Shown piece after piece: positions 61,399-64,000 of a stretch of 64,000 nucleotides of DNA; position 1 is the stretch's first letter, and each line of letters starts with the position of its first letter. The position numbers and the translations under genes are program-made. The notes under the pieces were generated by a model. It ran no database searches, had not been told where the DNA came from, and saw only the letters and a list, made by a program, of their open reading frames with translations. The DNA comes from Streptomyces fradiae ATCC 10745 = DSM 40063 (lineage in GTDB: Bacteria; Actinomycetota; Actinomycetes; Streptomycetales; Streptomycetaceae): NCBI RefSeq assembly GCF_008704425.1, contig NZ_CP023696.1, positions 3,520,501-3,584,500 on the forward strand. Direction: 5' to 3'.

Positions 61399-63084
61399 AT
61401 GCTCGAAGCGCCACCCCCCGTGTCAGTCGCGCCGTCCGTTCCGGAGGCGGTGGTGCCGGAGCGGACGGGGCCGAGGGCGGGCCGGTTCCTGGTGCTGGCG
61501 GCCGTGTTCGTCTGCGCGGCCTGCGGGCTGGTCTACGAGCTGGAGCTGGTCGCCCTCGCCTCCTCCCTGACCGGTGACCCGGTCACCCAGGCGTCCGTCG
61601 TGCTCTCCGTGATGGTCTTCGCGATGGGCGTCGGCTCGCTGCTCGCCAAGCGGCTGCGCTGCCGGGCCGCCGTCGGCTTCGGCCTGCTGGAGGCGGTGCT
61701 CGCGCTGGCCGGCGGCTGCTCGGCGCTGCTGCTGTACGGCGCCTTCGCCTGGCTGGGCGGGACGCGGCATGCCCTCGTCGGGGTGTCGCTGCTGCTCGGG
61801 GTGCTGATCGGCGCCGAGATGCCGCTGCTCATGACGCTGATGCAGCGGGTCTCCCGGTGCGCCCGGCAGGACGCGGGCGGCGCGGTCGCGGACCTGTTCG
61901 CCGCGGACTACGTGGGCGCGCTCGTCGGCGGGCTGGCGTTCCCGTTCCTGCTGCTGCCGTGGCTGGGGCAGCTCACCACCGCGCTCGCCACCGGCGCGGT
62001 GAACGCCCTCGCGGGCGGGGCGCTGGTGCTGTGGCTGTTCCACCGGGACCTCACGGGCGGCGAGCGGCTGCTGCTGTGGTCCGTGAACGCCGCCGTCCTG
62101 GCGGTCCTCGCCGGGGCGGCCGTGCTGGCCGACGACTTCGAGCGGGCCGCGCGGCACGCCGTCTACGGGGCGCACGCGCGGGTCGCCGTGCGCACGCACG
62201 GCCAGGAGGTGGTCCTGACGGGGCCCCCGGACGGGCCGCCCGACCTGTACGTCGACGGGCGGCTGCGGGTCCGCGGCGGCGACCCGCGGCGCCACCATCC
62301 GGCGCTCGTCCACCCCGCGATGCGGGGCCGGCACGCGCGCGTCCTCGTCCTGGGCGGCGGCGACGGGCTCGCCGTGCGGGAGGTGCTGCGGTACGCGGAC
62401 GTGGAGTCGGTGACCGTCGTCGGACCGGATCCGATGGTCGTCCGGCTGGCCCGCACCGACCCGGCGCTGGCCCGGCTCAACGGCCACGCGTTCGGCGACC
62501 GGCGGGTGCGCGTCGTGCCCGCCGAACCGTTCCACTGGCTGCGGACCGCGCGCGGCGGCACACCGTACGACGTGGTCGTCTCCGATCTGCCGCCACCCGC
62601 CGGAGGGGCGGGCGCCACGCCGTACTCGCTGGAGTTCTACGGGCTGGCCGCCCGGCACCTCGCGGCCGGCGGGCGCCTCGCCGTGCACGCCGGGCCGCTG
62701 CCGGAACGGCCGCGCGCCTACTGGACGGTGGAGGCGAGCCTGCGCGCGGCCGGGTTCACCACCCGGCCGTACACGGTGGCGGCACCGGCCGGCGGCGGGG
62801 CGGCGTCGGGGCACGCGGAGGGTGCGGCGCCCACGACGGTGAGGGCGGGCGCAGGCCCGGCGGCGGGAGCGGACGCGGGCGGGGGGTACGACCGGGGCTT
62901 CGTGCTGGCCGTGCCCGGTGACCCGCGCCGGACGCGCCCGCCCGCCCTGGGCGTCGCCGCCGGGGTGGACGGCGGCGGTGTGCCGTCGGCCGCCGCGCTG
63001 GAGGCGGGGGCGCGGCGGATGGAGCGCTCCCGGCCCCGCGCCCAGCCCCCGTCGACACTGACCCGCCCCCGCTACGGGCCCTGA
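61399..63084 (+). CDS. membrane spermidine-synthase-like aminopropyltransferase
   Basis: 561 residues from ATG 61399, with TAGCGT 6 bp upstream, suggesting a leaderless message. Seven hydrophobic helices in the first 235 residues ([49 protein letters not shown]) precede a class I methyltransferase-like domain ([37 protein letters not shown]). In true spermidine synthases the acidic catalytic loop is DSxDP, while here it reads VSDLPPP, so the aminopropyl-transfer chemistry is uncertain. Gly/Ala-rich insert and Arg/Pro-rich end. Confidence 0.85.
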   Translation: MLEAPPPVSVAPSVPEAVVPERTGPRAGRFLVLAAVFVCAACGLVYELELVALASSLTGDPVTQASVVLSVMVFAMGVGSLLAKRLRCRAAVGFGLLEAVLALAGGCSALLLYGAFAWLGGTRHALVGVSLLLGVLIGAEMPLLMTLMQRVSRCARQDAGGAVADLFAADYVGALVGGLAFPFLLLPWLGQLTTALATGAVNALAGGALVLWLFHRDLTGGERLLLWSVNAAVLAVLAGAAVLADDFERAARHAVYGAHARVAVRTHGQEVVLTGPPDGPPDLYVDGRLRVRGGDPRRHHPALVHPAMRGRHARVLVLGGGDGLAVREVLRYADVESVTVVGPDPMVVRLARTDPALARLNGHAFGDRRVRVVPAEPFHWLRTARGGTPYDVVVSDLPPPAGGAGATPYSLEFYGLAARHLAAGGRLAVHAGPLPERPRAYWTVEASLRAAGFTTRPYTVAAPAGGGAASGHAEGAAPTTVRAGAGPAAGADAGGGYDRGFVLAVPGDPRRTRPPALGVAAGVDGGGVPSAAALEAGARRMERSRPRAQPPSTLTRPRYGP

Positions 63085-63138
63085 ACCGGGGGCGGCCGGG
63101 GGGTAGGGGAGCGCCTCGCGTGGGTAGGCTCGACTGTC

Positions 63139-64000
63139 ATGGAGCATGAGGTGTTCGTTCCGGTCCCCGTGCCGTCCCTGCGAGCGGTCTTCGCCGACCC
63201 CGCACGCGTCGCCCGCTGCGTTCCGGGGCTCCAGCAGGACGCTGACGCGTCGGCCGACCCGCTGTCCGGCCGCCTCAAGGTGCGCGCCGGCGGGCACACC
63301 GTCACCTACCGCGGCGCGCTGCGGCTCGCCGCGCGGGACGACGGCGGGTACGACCTGTCCGGCGAGGGCGCGGAGGCGCGCGGCGGGGGCGGCGTGAGGG
63401 TGGCGCTCACCGCACGGCTCACTCCCGCCGACGGCGGTACCGACCTGGCCTTCACCGGCACCGCCGGCGCGGAGGGGCGCCTGGCGGAGATCCCCGCCGA
63501 CACGCTCACCACGACGGCGCGCCGCCTCCTCGACCGCTTCGGTGAAGCCCTCGCCGAGGAGGCCGGGGACGCCGGGCGGCCAGAACGGGCCGAAGGGGCC
63601 GGAGGGGCCGGAGGGGCCGCGAAGGCCGGGCAGGCCGCGCGGGCTGACGGCCCCGGCACGACGCCCCCGGACGCCGACGCGACCACCGGCGCGGCGACCG
63701 CCGACGCGACCGGCATCACCGATGCGACCGATGCCGCCGGGGACGGGGGCGGGGACGGTGTGCCGGACGACGACCACACGGCCGTCAAGGACGGAGCCAC
63801 CGCCTCCGAGGCCGTGCGCGCCGACGCGGACGCCGACGTGGCCGACCTGGACAACGTGGACCTGGACGTGGACGACGACGGCGTGGACGACGGGGCCGTC
63901 GGCGCCGCCGGTCCGGAGGGCGCCGCGCCCGCCGGCGGGGTGTTCGGCACGCCCGTCCCGCCCTCCTCGCTGGACCCGGACGCAGCGGACGACTACGGCG
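63139..64000 (+). CDS. SRPBCC/CoxG-type protein, runs off the right edge (partial)
   Basis: 287 codons visible from ATG 63139. TAGGCT 8 bp before the ATG suggests a leaderless message. Residues 1-140 are a SRPBCC lipid- or ligand-binding fold of the CoxG type (MEHEVFVPVPVPSLRAVFADPARVARCVPGLQ, ADPLSGRLKVRAGGHTVTYRGALRL). The rest is a low-complexity Ala/Asp/Gly/Thr-rich region (ADATTGAATADATGITDATDAAGDGGG) with no fold. CoxG relatives attach to the membrane via a C-terminal helix, which would lie outside the window. Confidence 0.8.
   Translation, partial: MEHEVFVPVPVPSLRAVFADPARVARCVPGLQQDADASADPLSGRLKVRAGGHTVTYRGALRLAARDDGGYDLSGEGAEARGGGGVRVALTARLTPADGGTDLAFTGTAGAEGRLAEIPADTLTTTARRLLDRFGEALAEEAGDAGRPERAEGAGGAGGAAKAGQAARADGPGTTPPDADATTGAATADATGITDATDAAGDGGGDGVPDDDHTAVKDGATASEAVRADADADVADLDNVDLDVDDDGVDDGAVGAAGPEGAAPAGGVFGTPVPPSSLDPDAADDYG

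Overview
The window is chromosomal DNA of a Streptomyces or a close relative. The evidence is very high GC with strong third-position G/C bias, frequent GTG starts, several probably leaderless genes, an HspR-controlled dnaK-grpE-dnaJ-hspR cluster with perfect HAIR operators, a separate HspR-type clpB, and an integrative element of the pSAM2 class (AICE) sitting in a tRNA-Gly gene. No rRNA and no CRISPR array was seen.

Layout. 1-9842: tail of a basic protein, small conserved genes, a secreted pectate lyase, membrane proteins, a luciferase-like-domain protein with a His/Pro-rich tail, a divergent cassette (XRE-cupin regulator against EamA transporter, PaiB-like protein and B3/B4 protein), and a NarL-type two-component system. 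10084-28044: a cation/proton antiporter, three CNNM/CorC-type membrane proteins, and an accessory stress block on the minus strand (YmgE-like, TerB-like, Spo0M, a small helical protein, an MT0933-type antitoxin-like protein, two TerD proteins and a membrane protein). Four copies of the palindrome TCTACA-N4-TGTAGA sit in front of the transcription units of this block. Then come an Mrr-like membrane-anchored nuclease and a PaaX-like/GNAT/hydrolase locus around a 19-bp palindrome.

29174-40164: an 11-kb AICE bounded by 44-bp direct repeats. It carries int, xis, a HUH-type rolling-circle Rep, an FtsK-like Tra, spread-type proteins, a GntR (KorSA-type) repressor with a set of TCTCTAGAGA operators, several tiny CxxC proteins, an intact GGDEF diguanylate cyclase, and a NERD-domain protein. 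It also has a roughly 870-bp noncoding segment with clustered DnaA-box-like sites and a 152-bp imperfect hairpin. The tRNA-Gly (CCC) gene is intact on the right, and the element supplies a new terminator for it.

40416-64000: dcd and a phosphoribosyltransferase, a Yip1-type membrane protein, a large membrane-anchored Fe-S oxidoreductase, a short sugar-transferase homologue that lacks one residue of the catalytic dyad, the dnaK operon, a DUF4232 lipoprotein, clpB, YbjN, an aminotransferase, two small Gly/Cys-tailed membrane proteins, a DUF2617/spermidine-synthase-like pair and a partial SRPBCC protein.

The best candidate for an undescribed system is 52162-53947. A LuxR-type regulator diverges from a small exported peptide gene carrying six EPSW(D/E) repeats at 12-15-residue spacing. 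That gene is translationally coupled to a small Rieske-like protein that has lost the iron-sulfur ligands. The second candidate is the TCTACA-N4-TGTAGA regulon of Ter/Spo0M proteins.
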